Below are positions 52,585 to 61,812 of a stretch of DNA of 64,000 bases, in pieces. A program made the position numbers and the translations under genes. The stretch comes from Beijerinckia mobilis (GTDB lineage: Bacteria > Pseudomonadota > Alphaproteobacteria > Rhizobiales > Beijerinckiaceae), in assembly GCF_000745425.1 (NCBI RefSeq), contig NZ_JQJH01000002.1:310001-374000 (forward strand). Reading direction: 5' to 3'. The notes under the pieces were generated by a model. It was not told where the DNA came from. It was given only the letters and a program-made list of their open reading frames with translations, and searched no databases. How positions within the stretch are numbered: position 1 is the stretch's first letter; each line of letters begins with the position of its first letter.

Positions 52585-53622
52585 GTGAAAGCTCTCGTCT
52601 ATCAGGGGCCGGGCAAGAAAGCCTGGATCGAGAAGGAAAAACCCTCGATCCAGAAGGCGACCGACGTCATCGTCAAAGTGACCAAGACGACGATCTGTGG
52701 CACCGATCTGCACATTTTGAAAGGAGATGTGCCCACGGTCGATGAGGGGCGCACGCTCGGCCATGAAGGGGTCGGTGTCGTCGACGAAGTCGGCCCCGCA
52801 GTGCGCAACTTCAAGAAAGGCGATGCGGTGCTGATCTCCTGCATCACATCCTGCGGGGCCTGCCCGAATTGCAAACGCCAGCTTTACGCTCATTGCTCTG
52901 ACGGCGGCTGGATCCTTGGCCACCGGCAAGACGGCACACAGGCCGAATATGTCCGTATCCCGCATGGCGACAATTCGCTTTATCCGCTCCCGGCGGGCGT
53001 CGACGAAGAGGCCCTGGTGATGCTCTCGGATATTCTGCCGACCGGGCTCGAGATCGGTGTGCAGGCCGGCGGCGTGAAGCCCGGTGACACAATTGCCATC
53101 ATTGGCGCCGGTCCTGTCGGCATGTCAGCTTTGCTGACCGCGCAGTTCTACGCGCCCGCTCGTATCGTCATGATCGATATGGATCCGGCTCGCCTTGCCC
53201 TTTCCCGGCAGTTCGGCGCGACTGATACGGTCCAGGTGGGCGCCGAGGATGTGGTGACAGCCGTCATGGCCATGACCGGCGGCCTGGGCGTCGATGTTGC
53301 AATCGAGGCGGTGGGCATCCCGGCAACATTCGATATCTGCCAGAAGATCATCTCGCCCGGCGGGAACATCTCCAATGTCGGTGTCCATGGTGCGCCAGTG
53401 ACCCTGCATATCGAGGAACTCTGGATCAAGAACATCAATATTTCGATGGGACTTGTCTGCACCAGCACGACACCGATGCTGCTCAAGACCGTGCAGGCGG
53501 GCAAGGTCGATCCCAGCAAGCTGATCACCCACCGTTTCAAGCTCGATGAAATTCTCGATGCTTACGAGGTTTTTGGCAATGCCGCGCGCGAGAAGGCGCT
53601 GAAGGTTGTTCTGACAGCCTGA
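52585..53622 (+). CDS. Zinc-dependent alcohol dehydrogenase
   Basis: Medium-chain dehydrogenase of 345 residues, NAD(P)-dependent. The catalytic zinc ligands are Cys38 (TICGTDLH) and the GHE motif (TLGHEGVGVV). A cysteine cluster for structural zinc (SCGACPNCKRQLYAHC) is near residues 92-107. The cofactor loop is IIGAGPVGMSALL near 173. The start is GTG 52585 with GGAGGAG upstream. It resembles the group acting on simple secondary alcohols or butanediol; the sequence does not settle the substrate. An imperfect dyad TGTTA-N5-TAACA (52336-52350) lies upstream. Confidence 0.93.
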   Translation: MKALVYQGPGKKAWIEKEKPSIQKATDVIVKVTKTTICGTDLHILKGDVPTVDEGRTLGHEGVGVVDEVGPAVRNFKKGDAVLISCITSCGACPNCKRQLYAHCSDGGWILGHRQDGTQAEYVRIPHGDNSLYPLPAGVDEEALVMLSDILPTGLEIGVQAGGVKPGDTIAIIGAGPVGMSALLTAQFYAPARIVMIDMDPARLALSRQFGATDTVQVGAEDVVTAVMAMTGGLGVDVAIEAVGIPATFDICQKIISPGGNISNVGVHGAPVTLHIEELWIKNINISMGLVCTSTTPMLLKTVQAGKVDPSKLITHRFKLDEILDAYEVFGNAAREKALKVVLTA

Positions 53623-53734
53623 AGCACGTTCTGACGACGATTGGGCCGCCGGGGCATGTATTCACCCATGTCCTGGCGGTTCCCCGAGACATGGGCGTCA
53701 TACTTTCGCTTTCGCCGGTTTATGAAACGTGCAG

Positions 53735-53840
53735 GCTAGAGCATGTTCGGATGTTTCCGAACTGCTCCCCCGAGGAAAATTAGAGCATTTTCAACTCATT
53801 TGACTCGCGTAGCGATTCAATCCGAAGCGAAAATGCTCGA
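53735..53840 (+). repeat. Family A dispersed repeat, copy 6
   Basis: GGCTAGAGCATGTTCGGATG opens it, then TTAGAGCATTTTCAAC, the inner stem with GTAGCGATTCAATC and the closing GCGAAAATGCTCGAG. It sits between the convergent adh and pheT genes, ending 11 bases from the pheT stop, and may act as their terminator. Confidence 0.7.
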
Positions 53841-53851
53841 GATGCCTTTCA

Positions 53852-56302
53852 TCACCCCCGCAACACCGCGCCGGTCTTCTTTCCGGCCTCTGCCACGATT
53901 TTCGTCGCGATCGTTTCGATCTCGGCTTCCGTCAGGGTCTTGTCGCGTGGCTGCAGCGTGATGGCGATGCCGACCGATTTTTTGCCTTCCGGAACACCCT
54001 TGCCCTCATAGACGTCGAAGACATCGACGCCGGCGAGCAGCGCGCGCTCGGCGCCCTGGACCGCCTTGATGAGATCGGCAGCCGCGACTGAACGATCGAC
54101 GAGGAAGGCGAAATCGCGCCGCAGAGGCATGAAATCGGACAGATCGAGCTTTGGACGCGCTTTTGTCGGTTTGGCTTTGGGCAACGGCAGAGCGTCGAGT
54201 CGGATTTCAAAACCGGCGACGGGGCCTTCCATGTCGAGCGCACCGAGCAGGCGCGGATTGAGTTCACCGAAGGTGCCGATGACATTTTTGGGTCCGAATT
54301 GCAGATTTGCCGAGCGGCCGGGGTGCCAGACATCGGAACGGGTCGTATCCTTGCCACCCTTGCTGCCGTCGCCGGGCACGATCTGCAAGCCGCCGAGTGA
54401 GACGCCGAGCGTGTTCAGGAGATCCAGCACATCGGCTTTCGCGTGATAGGCATCGGCAGGTTTCGCCGGGCCGGACCAATGTTTGTCCTGGACATATCCC
54501 TGCCGGAGCCCGGCGGCGGCGGTCTTCTGGTCGGCTTCGCCATCACCCTGAAAAATCTGGCCGACTTCGAACAGAGCGACATCCTTGAAGCCGCGTGCCG
54601 CATTGCGCTTGGCGGCGGCGAGCAGGCCGGGCAGGAGGCTCGGCCGCATGGCCGAAAGCTCGGCGCTGATCGGATTGGCGAGCAGCGTCGCGGCCGTGGC
54701 CCCGCCGAACAGGGCTGCCTCCTTCTTGTCGATGAAGGACCAGGTCACCGCCTCGACAAGGCCATTGGCTGCGAGCGCCCGCTTGGCGACACGGGTGCGC
54801 CTTTGCGCCAGGGTCAGGACCGGCGAGACGAGCGGGGCGCCTTCGCGTGGCAGCGGCTGCGAGGCGACTTTCGCCAGACCGGCGATGCGGATGATTTCCT
54901 CGACGATATCGGCCTTGCCTTCGATATCCGGCCGGGAGCTCGGTGCCCGGACGAGGACGAGATTGCTGTTGCCGGGCAGGTTCATCAGCTGGAAGCCGAG
55001 ATTTTCCAGAATGCCGGCCATGACCGAGGGATCGAGATCGACGCCGGTCAGGCGATTCACCTCACTCCAGGGAAATTCGATCCTCGTTTCCGGTTGCGGT
55101 ACCGCGCCGGCGACGACCACCTCCGAAGGCTCGCCGCCGCAGAATTCCTGCACGAGAGCTGTCGCGAGATCGAGGCCGGGCATGGTGAAGGCGGGGTCGA
55201 TACCACGCTCGAAACGATAGCGTGCATCGGAATTAATGCCGAGCGCGCGCCCGGTGCGGGCGATATTGACCGGATCCCAAAGGGCCGATTCGATCAGCAC
55301 ATTGGTGGTCGTCTCGTCGCAGCCGGTCGCCGCGCCGCCCATGACACCGGCCAGAGATTCGACGCCGTCCTCATCGGCGACGACGACCATGGTCTCCGTC
55401 AATGAATAGGTCTTGCCGTCGAGCGCGGTGAGCGTTTCGCCAGAGCGCGCAAGGCGAACGGTGACGGCGCCCTTGATCTTGTCGGCATCGAAGACGTGCA
55501 GCGGGCGGGCGCGATCGAAGGCGAGATAATTGGTGATGTCCACGAGGGCGTTGATCGGCCGCAGGCCGATCGCCTTGAGCCGTTTCTGCAGCCAGTCCGG
55601 GCTTGGCCCGTTGCGAACGCCACGCACCAAATGCAGGGCGAAGACGGGGCAGAGAGCCTCGGAGCCTTCCGGCAGCTCGATGCGGGCTTCGACGGGGGCG
55701 GCGAAAGCGCCGGCGATGGGCGCAATGTCGCGCGTCTTAACGATGCCAAGACCGGCGGCGGCGAGATCGCGCGCGATGCCCGCGACACCCATTGCGTCGG
55801 GCCGGTTTGGCAGCAGGTTGATGTCGATCATCGGATCGTCGAGCCCGGCATAGACGGCATAGGGTGCGCCGACAGGAGCATCGGCCGGCAGATCGAGAAT
55901 GCCGTCATGATCGTCGGAAAGGCCGAGTTCGGCGCCGGAACAGAGCATTCCGTCTGATTCGACGCCGCGGATGACGCCCTTGCCGAGGGTGATCTTCTTG
56001 CCGGGAATATAGGTGCCGGGCGGTGAGAAGACGGTTTTCATGCCGGCGCGTGCATTGGGTGCGCCGCAGACGACCTGCACCAGCTGGCCCGTGCCGATAT
56101 CAACCTTGCAGACACGCAGGCGGTCGGCATTGGGATGTGGCTCGGCCTCGATCACGGCGGCGATGATGAAATCGCGCAAATCCTTGGCCGGATCCTCGAC
56201 GGCCTCGACCTCCAGGCCGATATTCGTCAGCGTTTCGACGATCGTGTCGAGAGAAGCCTCTGTATCGAGATGATCCTTCAACCAGGACAGCGTGAATTTC
56301 AT
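53852..56302 (-). CDS. pheT: Phenylalanyl-tRNA synthetase beta subunit
   Basis: Large subunit of PheRS, which carries the editing and anticodon-binding functions. The protein is 816 residues. The start is ATG 56302 (MKFTLSWLKDHLD). Domains in order are the N-terminal B1 domain and the EMAP/tRNA-binding-like domain (residues about 40-150, AEPHPNADRLRVCKVDIGTG). Next come the B3/B4 editing domain (INALVDITNYLAFDRARPLH near 255), the B5 domain, the core domain, and a ferredoxin-fold anticodon domain at the end (DFMPLRRDFAFLVDRSV). pheS is normally just upstream, but the upstream 350 bases and the next gene do not contain it. Confidence 0.96.
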   Translation of the reverse strand: MKFTLSWLKDHLDTEASLDTIVETLTNIGLEVEAVEDPAKDLRDFIIAAVIEAEPHPNADRLRVCKVDIGTGQLVQVVCGAPNARAGMKTVFSPPGTYIPGKKITLGKGVIRGVESDGMLCSGAELGLSDDHDGILDLPADAPVGAPYAVYAGLDDPMIDINLLPNRPDAMGVAGIARDLAAAGLGIVKTRDIAPIAGAFAAPVEARIELPEGSEALCPVFALHLVRGVRNGPSPDWLQKRLKAIGLRPINALVDITNYLAFDRARPLHVFDADKIKGAVTVRLARSGETLTALDGKTYSLTETMVVVADEDGVESLAGVMGGAATGCDETTTNVLIESALWDPVNIARTGRALGINSDARYRFERGIDPAFTMPGLDLATALVQEFCGGEPSEVVVAGAVPQPETRIEFPWSEVNRLTGVDLDPSVMAGILENLGFQLMNLPGNSNLVLVRAPSSRPDIEGKADIVEEIIRIAGLAKVASQPLPREGAPLVSPVLTLAQRRTRVAKRALAANGLVEAVTWSFIDKKEAALFGGATAATLLANPISAELSAMRPSLLPGLLAAAKRNAARGFKDVALFEVGQIFQGDGEADQKTAAAGLRQGYVQDKHWSGPAKPADAYHAKADVLDLLNTLGVSLGGLQIVPGDGSKGGKDTTRSDVWHPGRSANLQFGPKNVIGTFGELNPRLLGALDMEGPVAGFEIRLDALPLPKAKPTKARPKLDLSDFMPLRRDFAFLVDRSVAAADLIKAVQGAERALLAGVDVFDVYEGKGVPEGKKSVGIAITLQPRDKTLTEAEIETIATKIVAEAGKKTGAVLRG

Positions 56303-56654
56303 GGACGTTCTGCTTGAGCTTGGCCTTGCTGCTTGACTAAAGAGCCTTGGCAAAGAGCCGATGGTCTGATGCACTGAAAGGGGTTTCTAGTGCATCGGCG
56401 ATGAAAGTGGCACTGCGATTTGCGAAATATTCCGCCTTTGCGCAACAGTGCCGGAAAATTTTGCGGAATTTCCCGGCATCACCCGCTTGCGAAGCGGGGA
56501 GGGGCTTGCGGCGCGCGCGATTTCACGATTGAAAGAGCTTGGCCTTTTCCGCAGACTAAAACCAGTAGGCATTTTCCCGAATCCTAAAGTTTCAGCCTGC
56601 CAAGTTCCATCTTGCCGAGTTTCATCTAGCCAAGTTTCATCTAGCGAGGACTCC
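56303..56654. other. Divergent region pheT / secreted protein, with 15-bp tandem repeat
   Basis: No gene is supported. Three 15-bp units at 56599-56643 (pattern GCCAAGTTTCATCTA) end 11 bases before the next start codon. They may carry or shape its ribosome-binding region. Confidence 0.55.
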
Positions 56655-57062
56655 ATGGCCGCATCCAGAGCTTCATTCGCCGGTCTTTTGGCCGTGGTCC
56701 TCACCCTTTTCGCCGGTTTGCCGGGAGCCATTATGGGCAGCGTGCCGGGCCATGCCGCCGATGTCGCCTCCTTATCGGATGTGCCCGACACGACCCCGGA
56801 GGACGGCGTGCCCTGTGCCCTCAAGGGCTTCTCACTGACCGAGACCAATGCCTCGATGCTCCCTTGGGATGATGTCTGGTATGGGCATTTCTCCGGTGGC
56901 CGTCCGAGCGGTGTGCAGGATGTCATCGGTCGCGAGGTCATCGACTGGCGCGACGAGCATTTGTGTTTCCCTTCCAAAAAAAGTTGCGACGCCTATATGA
57001 CCAAGATGCGGCATTCGTATCATCGGCCGGAAGGGTACTGGACCTGCCTTGTCCTGCGTTGA
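56655..57062 (+). CDS. Secreted hypothetical protein
   Basis: I do not recognise this 135-residue protein. It has a signal peptide (LLAVVLTLFAGLPGAIMGSV, cleaved near residue 35). The mature part of about 100 residues is rich in Trp, Tyr and Asp and holds four cysteines (PCALKGF, HLCFPSKKSCDAY, YWTCLVL), probably two disulfides. The start is ATG 56655 behind GCGAGGA; a longer frame from 56448 runs through tandem repeats and is rejected. It stands alone. Confidence 0.65.
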   Translation: MAASRASFAGLLAVVLTLFAGLPGAIMGSVPGHAADVASLSDVPDTTPEDGVPCALKGFSLTETNASMLPWDDVWYGHFSGGRPSGVQDVIGREVIDWRDEHLCFPSKKSCDAYMTKMRHSYHRPEGYWTCLVLR

Positions 57063-57431
57063 CCTTATGGCTGATCTGCGGGTGCGCTCATGGATGCCGT
57101 CATGGGATCGGGTTCAGGGGCGCCGCGCTTGGTTTAAGCTGCCGTCCGGCTGAGTGTCATTATGCGGTCAGGGCGGCGGGCTAGAGTGTTTCGGCTAGAG
57201 CATGTTCGGATGTTTTCGAACGGCTCCACTTGGAAATGCTCTAGATCCAGAAACGCTTCACTCAGAAAATGCTTTAAAGAAAATTCCATCTGTTGCGGGC
57301 CTTGCAGCCTGAACGCAATCCCTTTGCATTTTCTTTGGGGCCTTGCCGATCCGCTCCGGATGGCCTGTGTTCCTTTTCGCGCGTTTCTTTTCGATTGTGT
57401 TTGATCCCTTTCCCTTTTGGAACCGACCGGC
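57063..57431. other. Intergenic region with a family A repeat
   Basis: Family A copy 7 covers 57194-57275. No ORF is supported in the rest. Confidence 0.45.
57194..57275 (+). repeat. Family A dispersed repeat, copy 7
   Basis: CTAGAGCATGTTCGGATG, then CGGCTCC and TTGGAAATGCTCTAG, then CCAGAAACGCTT and CAGAAAATGC. An extra CTAGAGTGTTTCGG just before it (57181) suggests a second, broken copy. Confidence 0.6.
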
Positions 57432-57902
57432 ATGTTCGACGCCCTGAAGCGATTCATCGATCGATTGGCGGATCTGCCTGAACCCGATCCGGTTTTTTCC
57501 GAGGATGATTTCCGTCTCGCCGCCGTCGCGCTCATGGTGCATGTCGCCCATGTCGATGGCGAGACTGTCGCTGCCGAGCGCGACAAGCTACAAAGCCTTG
57601 TCGAAGAGCGTTTCGGCCTCGACCGCAAGGCGAGCCGCGCCTTGCTGCGGCAGGCCGAGGCGAGCGACAGAGTGACCGCCGATTTTTCCGAATTCACCGA
57701 TGTTCTGAAGCGTCATCTCGATGAGGAGGCCCGTGCCCGCGTCGTCATGATGATGTGGGATATTGCTGAAGCCGACGGCCGGATCCATGAATTCGAGGAG
57801 AATATGATCAAAAGGATCACGGAACTTCTCGATGTGTCGCCTCAAGCCCGGCGGCGGGCGATGGATCTGCCGCCCGACGGCACCGACGTTCTGGCGGAAT
57901 GA
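57432..57902 (+). CDS. TerB/DUF533-like protein
   Basis: A 156-residue acidic helical protein. It contains the TerB-like four-helix repeat twice: FRLAAVALMVHVAHVDGETV near residue 28 and RVVMMMWDIAEADGRIHEFE near 103. The paired Asp-rich turns HVDGE and EADGR resemble metal-binding TerB loops. TerB proteins occur in tellurite and stress gene clusters, but this single-domain form is a general housekeeping type with unknown function. The start is ATG 57432, with ATG-free upstream codons excluded for lack of a ribosome site. Confidence 0.82.
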   Translation: MFDALKRFIDRLADLPEPDPVFSEDDFRLAAVALMVHVAHVDGETVAAERDKLQSLVEERFGLDRKASRALLRQAEASDRVTADFSEFTDVLKRHLDEEARARVVMMMWDIAEADGRIHEFEENMIKRITELLDVSPQARRRAMDLPPDGTDVLAE

Positions 57903-57979
57903 TCGCTTCCGTAAGGATCGCTCCCATGACGATAGGCCGCCGGCCCCGATGCGTTGCGCGGTGAGTTTCGAGGCGAAAG

Positions 57980-58768
57980 ATGAACGGGAAACGGCAAATC
58001 GTTCTGATTACAGGCGCTTCCAGCGGAATTGGCGCCGAGCTCGCGCGTATCTTCGCACGCGAAGGTCATGACGTGGGTCTTGTCGCGCGGCGCGCCGAAA
58101 GGCTCGAGGCTTTGGCTGAGGAAATTACCCTGCGTGGCGGACGGCGTCCTCTGGTTTTTCCCTGCGATCTTGCGCAAGCCGATGCCGCCGAACGGCTTTC
58201 GGAGGCCTTGGTGGCGGCGGGCGCCGTTCCGGCCATCCTGGTCAACAATGCGGGTTTCGGACTGCTCGGTGCGGTGGATGAGCGCGAGACTGCCGATCAA
58301 TTGGCGATGATCGATGTCAATATCCGGGCGCTTGTCGCGCTGACGGCGCATTTCCTGCCGCAGATCCGGTCTGTGCGCGGCAAGATCCTGAATGTGGCCT
58401 CCGTGGCCGCCTTTCTGCCCGGCGGTCCGCGTCTTGCCGTCTATTACGCCTCGAAAGCCTTCGTTCTCTCGTTCAGCCGTGCCTTGCGGGAAGAATTGCG
58501 CTCCGAAGGCATCAATGTAAGCGTCCTGTGCCCCGGCGTTACGCGGACGGAATTCCAGGAAGTCGCGGGGTTTGGAACAAGTCTTGCTTTAAACAGAATG
58601 CCGGAGGCGAGTGCCACAAAAGTGGCTGAGGCTGGTTATGCCGGTCTCATGGCGGGCCGCGGCGTCATTACCCCGGGCCTGCTGAACAAGCTGACAGAAT
58701 GGTGCGTGCCTCTGATCCCGGATGGCCTTTTGCTGCGCGTGATCGGCAGCGTCCAAGGGAAACGGTGA
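57980..58768 (+). CDS. Short-chain dehydrogenase/reductase
   Basis: Classical SDR of 262 residues. The cofactor motif TGASSGIG is at residues 11-18, the NNAG motif near 89, catalytic Ser141 is in NVASV, and Tyr155 with Lys159 form the YxxxK pair (YYASK). PG and CPGVTRTEF follow as usual. The pattern suggests an NADP-dependent enzyme of the DltE/YqjQ-like group. The substrate is unknown. It follows the TerB-like gene after 77 bases and may share its promoter. Confidence 0.92.
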   Translation: MNGKRQIVLITGASSGIGAELARIFAREGHDVGLVARRAERLEALAEEITLRGGRRPLVFPCDLAQADAAERLSEALVAAGAVPAILVNNAGFGLLGAVDERETADQLAMIDVNIRALVALTAHFLPQIRSVRGKILNVASVAAFLPGGPRLAVYYASKAFVLSFSRALREELRSEGINVSVLCPGVTRTEFQEVAGFGTSLALNRMPEASATKVAEAGYAGLMAGRGVITPGLLNKLTEWCVPLIPDGLLLRVIGSVQGKR

Positions 58769-59007
58769 ATAAACCATCCCGCTGATCCTGCGCTGATCCT
58801 TCTGGGGGATCGTTCATTTTCCGGGTATGTCCAGAAACGAAAGAAAATGGTAAATTTTGTGTGTTGTCCTCTTTGTGAGGATACGGGCAGATGCTCGGCG
58901 TTCTATTCCGGACGGCACGAGGAGGTTCGAGCAGAACCGCAAGTTTCCTGTCGCACGGCATGTGATTCCCTCGACATTATTCCATTTTTCTAGTAAATTT
59001 GTGGATT

Positions 59008-59733
59008 ATGGAAGCGATCCAAGACGTCCCCAACAAAATTCTGGTTGTTCTTCACCAGGAACATTCGACGCCCGGCCGTATCGGCCGGCTTCTGGAAACG
59101 CAGGGCTATCAGCTTGACATGCGGCGTCCGCGTTTCGGCGATCCTCTGCCGTGTTCCATGGGTGATTATGCGGCCGCCATTATTTTCGGTGGCCCGATGA
59201 GCGCCAATGACGGCGAAGACTGGATCCGGCGCGAGATCGACTGGATCGGCGTGCCGCTCAAGGAGGAAAAACCCTTCCTCGGCATTTGCCTTGGCGCGCA
59301 GATGCTTGCCCGCCATCTCGGCCAGACGGTCTCGCCGCATCCGCAGGGCAAGGTGGAGGCTGGTTATTACCGGATCCATCCGACGGAGCAGGGCCACAGG
59401 ATTTGCGCGCAGCGTTTCCCGGATATGGTTTATCAGTGGCACCGTGAGGGCTTCTGCCTGCCGCGGGGCGCGACCCTGCTCGCCAAGGGGCAGGATTTCG
59501 AGGCGCAGGCCTTTCGCTATGGAAAACACGCCTTTGGGCTGCAGTTCCATCCGGAAGTGACGATCGCGATCATGTGCCGCTGGCTTGCCCGCGCCAACCT
59601 CCGTCTGCGTCAGCCGAATGCCCAGCCGGCGCATCGCCATATCCAGAGCTGGTGCTGGCATGACCGGCGGATCGCCCGCTGGTCCGATGCCTTCGTCCGC
59701 AGCTTCGTCGGTGGCGGCACTCTCGCCGCTTAA
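59008..59733 (+). CDS. Class I glutamine amidotransferase (GMP synthase-like)
   Basis: A 241-residue stand-alone amidotransferase of the GMPS-like group. The catalytic triad is visible: Cys94 in GICLGAQ, His181 and Glu183 in QFHPEVT. The oxyanion strand IIFGGPMSAND is near residue 58. The last 45 residues form a His/Arg/Trp-rich extension. Its acceptor is unknown; such proteins can act with gamma-glutamyl substrates. The start is ATG 59008; an in-frame TTG at 58999 is the other choice. Confidence 0.9.
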   Translation: MEAIQDVPNKILVVLHQEHSTPGRIGRLLETQGYQLDMRRPRFGDPLPCSMGDYAAAIIFGGPMSANDGEDWIRREIDWIGVPLKEEKPFLGICLGAQMLARHLGQTVSPHPQGKVEAGYYRIHPTEQGHRICAQRFPDMVYQWHREGFCLPRGATLLAKGQDFEAQAFRYGKHAFGLQFHPEVTIAIMCRWLARANLRLRQPNAQPAHRHIQSWCWHDRRIARWSDAFVRSFVGGGTLAA

Positions 59734-60023
59734 AGGGCGTTAAAGCAATTGCTTCTGCTTCTCGCAGGAGACTCTTGAGGGCGGCTTTGCCGCCCTTGTT
59801 GCATCCTGCCATCGCGCAATTTCGCCGGCTCTCGTCAAATCCTGGATCTCGTCAAACCATTGCATGGTTCCGCTCGACAGATTATGCCTGCGACGCGGGC
59901 TAATCCCGAGCCCATCTCTCGATGAGCATGAGGCCGGAAGATACGGCTCCCCGCTTGCGGCGTGGCGGGTCTATCCCGTGAGGGTGGGGCGGGTATTGGC
60001 CGGGGTCTGGAGAGAGGCTGAAG

Positions 60024-61025
60024 ATGACGCGCTGGCGGCGGATCGCGACTCTCGGTGGCGGAGCCTGGGGCACCGCGCTCGCCAATCTGGCCGCGCGGGC
60101 GGGCGCTGAAACTGTCGCTTTATGGACACGTGACCCGGCCCATGTCGCCGAAATGGTGGCGACAGGCGTCAATGCGCGGCATCTGCCTGGAATTCCGCTG
60201 CATTCTTCCCTTCATGCAACCAATGACCTCGGCGTCGTCGCGAATGCGGATCTGATTATTGCGGCTGTCCCTGCACAGGCCCTGCGTGGCGTCCTCGAAG
60301 CCGCAGCGCCGAACCTGCCGGCCGGTACGCCGATCGTCCTTTGCTGCAAGGGGATTGAACACGAGACCGGTCTGTTCATGAGCGAAGTCGTCGCTGACGT
60401 TCTGGCCGATCAGCCGGTCGCCGTCCTTTCCGGGCCGAGTTTCGCGGTCGATGTGGCGCGCGGAAAACCGACGGCGGTGACGCTTGCCGCCTATGATCCC
60501 GCTCTTGCCGATGCTCTGGTCGAGGCGCTCGCCGCGCCCTGGTTCCGGCTCTATTCGTCCCATGATGTGCGCGGTGTCGAACTCGGCGGAGCGGCAAAGA
60601 ATGTGCTCGCCATAGCTAATGGCATTGCAGCGGGCCGTGATCTTGGCGCGAGCGCCGGGGCAGCCCTGATCGCGCGCGGTTTTGCCGAGCTTTGCCGTTT
60701 CGGCCGCGCTTTCGGGGTCGAAATGGGAACGCTCGCTGGTCTTTCCGGGCTCGGTGATCTGGTTCTCACCTGCGGCTCGGCGCAATCGCGCAATTATTCC
60801 TTCGGTTTCGCTTTGGGGCAGGGCGCTTCCATCGCGCAGGCGCGTTCGGCGATCGGTCTCGTCGAGGGCTATTTTACCTGCGGGATTCTGAACGATATTG
60901 CCCGCGCCAAAAACATCGACATGCCGATCGCGGCGGCGGTCGATGCCGTCCTCGGTGAACGGATGGATGTCGATGCGGCCATAGCGGCGCTGCTCGCGCG
61001 GCCGGCACGGCCGGAACTTGCTTGA
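60024..61025 (+). CDS. gpsA: Glycerol-3-phosphate dehydrogenase [NAD(P)+]
   Basis: Makes sn-glycerol-3-phosphate from dihydroxyacetone phosphate for phospholipid synthesis. The protein is 333 residues. The NAD-binding LGGGAWGTALANLAARAG is at its N-terminus. VLSGPSFAVDVARGKPTAVT near residue 134 and LGGAAKNVLAIANGIAAGRD near 189, with the catalytic lysine in AAKN, are the family signatures. ATG 60024 follows GGAGAGAGG. The gene is alone on this strand segment. Confidence 0.96.
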   Translation: MTRWRRIATLGGGAWGTALANLAARAGAETVALWTRDPAHVAEMVATGVNARHLPGIPLHSSLHATNDLGVVANADLIIAAVPAQALRGVLEAAAPNLPAGTPIVLCCKGIEHETGLFMSEVVADVLADQPVAVLSGPSFAVDVARGKPTAVTLAAYDPALADALVEALAAPWFRLYSSHDVRGVELGGAAKNVLAIANGIAAGRDLGASAGAALIARGFAELCRFGRAFGVEMGTLAGLSGLGDLVLTCGSAQSRNYSFGFALGQGASIAQARSAIGLVEGYFTCGILNDIARAKNIDMPIAAAVDAVLGERMDVDAAIAALLARPARPELA

Positions 61026-61114
61026 AGTCATACCGGAGGTCGTAAAGAACGGCTTTCGGTTCCTTTCTTGAATTTTCGCTTTTTTCAAAGCGATGGCGAA
61101 AATTCTAGAACGGT

Positions 61115-61141
61115 CCAACGGTCATCTCTTATGACCGTTGG
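61115..61141. repeat. 11-bp perfect inverted repeat before the EVE-domain gene
   Basis: CCAACGGTCAT (61115-61125), loop CTCTT, ATGACCGTTGG (61131-61141), followed at once by TATAAT. No T-tract follows, so it could be an operator at a promoter or the terminator of gpsA. It ends 30 bases before the next start codon. Confidence 0.55.
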
Positions 61142-61171
61142 TATAATCCCGTGTGAGGTTTGGGGGAGGAG

Positions 61172-61606
61172 ATGGCACATTGGCTGATCAAGAGCGAGCC
61201 GAACAAATGGTCGTGGGACGATCAGATCGCAGCCGGGCGTGATGGCACGTTCTGGAACGGCGTGCGCAACCATCTCGCCAAAAAACATCTCATGGCCATG
61301 CAGGTCGGCGAAAAGGCATTTTTCTATCATTCGAATATCGGCAAGGCCGTCGTCGGCATCGTCGAGGTCATCAAGCCCTATTATCCCGATCCTTCGGATG
61401 AAAGCGGCAAATTTGGCATGGTCGACGTCCGCGCCTATCAACCGCTGACGAAGCCGGTTCCGCTCGATCAGATCAAAACCGATCCGCGCCTCGAGCAAAT
61501 GGTTCTCGTCAATAATTCCCGCCTGTCCGTGCAGCCGGTCAGCGAGGATGAATGGAACGTGATCTGTGCTCTCGGTGACCCGGGCAAGGTTTATCCTTTC
61601 GCCTGA
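61172..61606 (+). CDS. EVE-domain (PUA-like) protein
   Basis: A 144-residue protein that is essentially one EVE domain, related to human thymocyte nuclear protein 1. The family start MAHWLIKSEPNKWSWD and the pocket segment FWNGVRNHLAKKHL with GEKAFFYHS are clear. EVE domains are thought to bind modified cytosines in DNA or modified RNA. The start is ATG 61172; GGGGGAGGAG directly precedes it, and an in-frame TTG at 61160 lies before the ribosome site. A palindrome sits 30 bases upstream. Confidence 0.93.
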   Translation: MAHWLIKSEPNKWSWDDQIAAGRDGTFWNGVRNHLAKKHLMAMQVGEKAFFYHSNIGKAVVGIVEVIKPYYPDPSDESGKFGMVDVRAYQPLTKPVPLDQIKTDPRLEQMVLVNNSRLSVQPVSEDEWNVICALGDPGKVYPFA

Positions 61607-61812
61607 GACGCGCCAGTGCCATCTTTACCTGTCCGCTTTGGCTTTGATGCAAATGGGGCCACCGGTTGACGCCCATGCGGTGGAAGGGCAATGAAGGTCT
61701 GAAAGCAAGAGGCCTTGTCGTGATGGAAAGGCCACGATGGAACGCTGAAATGAAACGCGCCGGGCTCGAAAGCCGGCCCTGACGCGGATCGGGAGCGGAT
61801 TGCAGGAAACCC

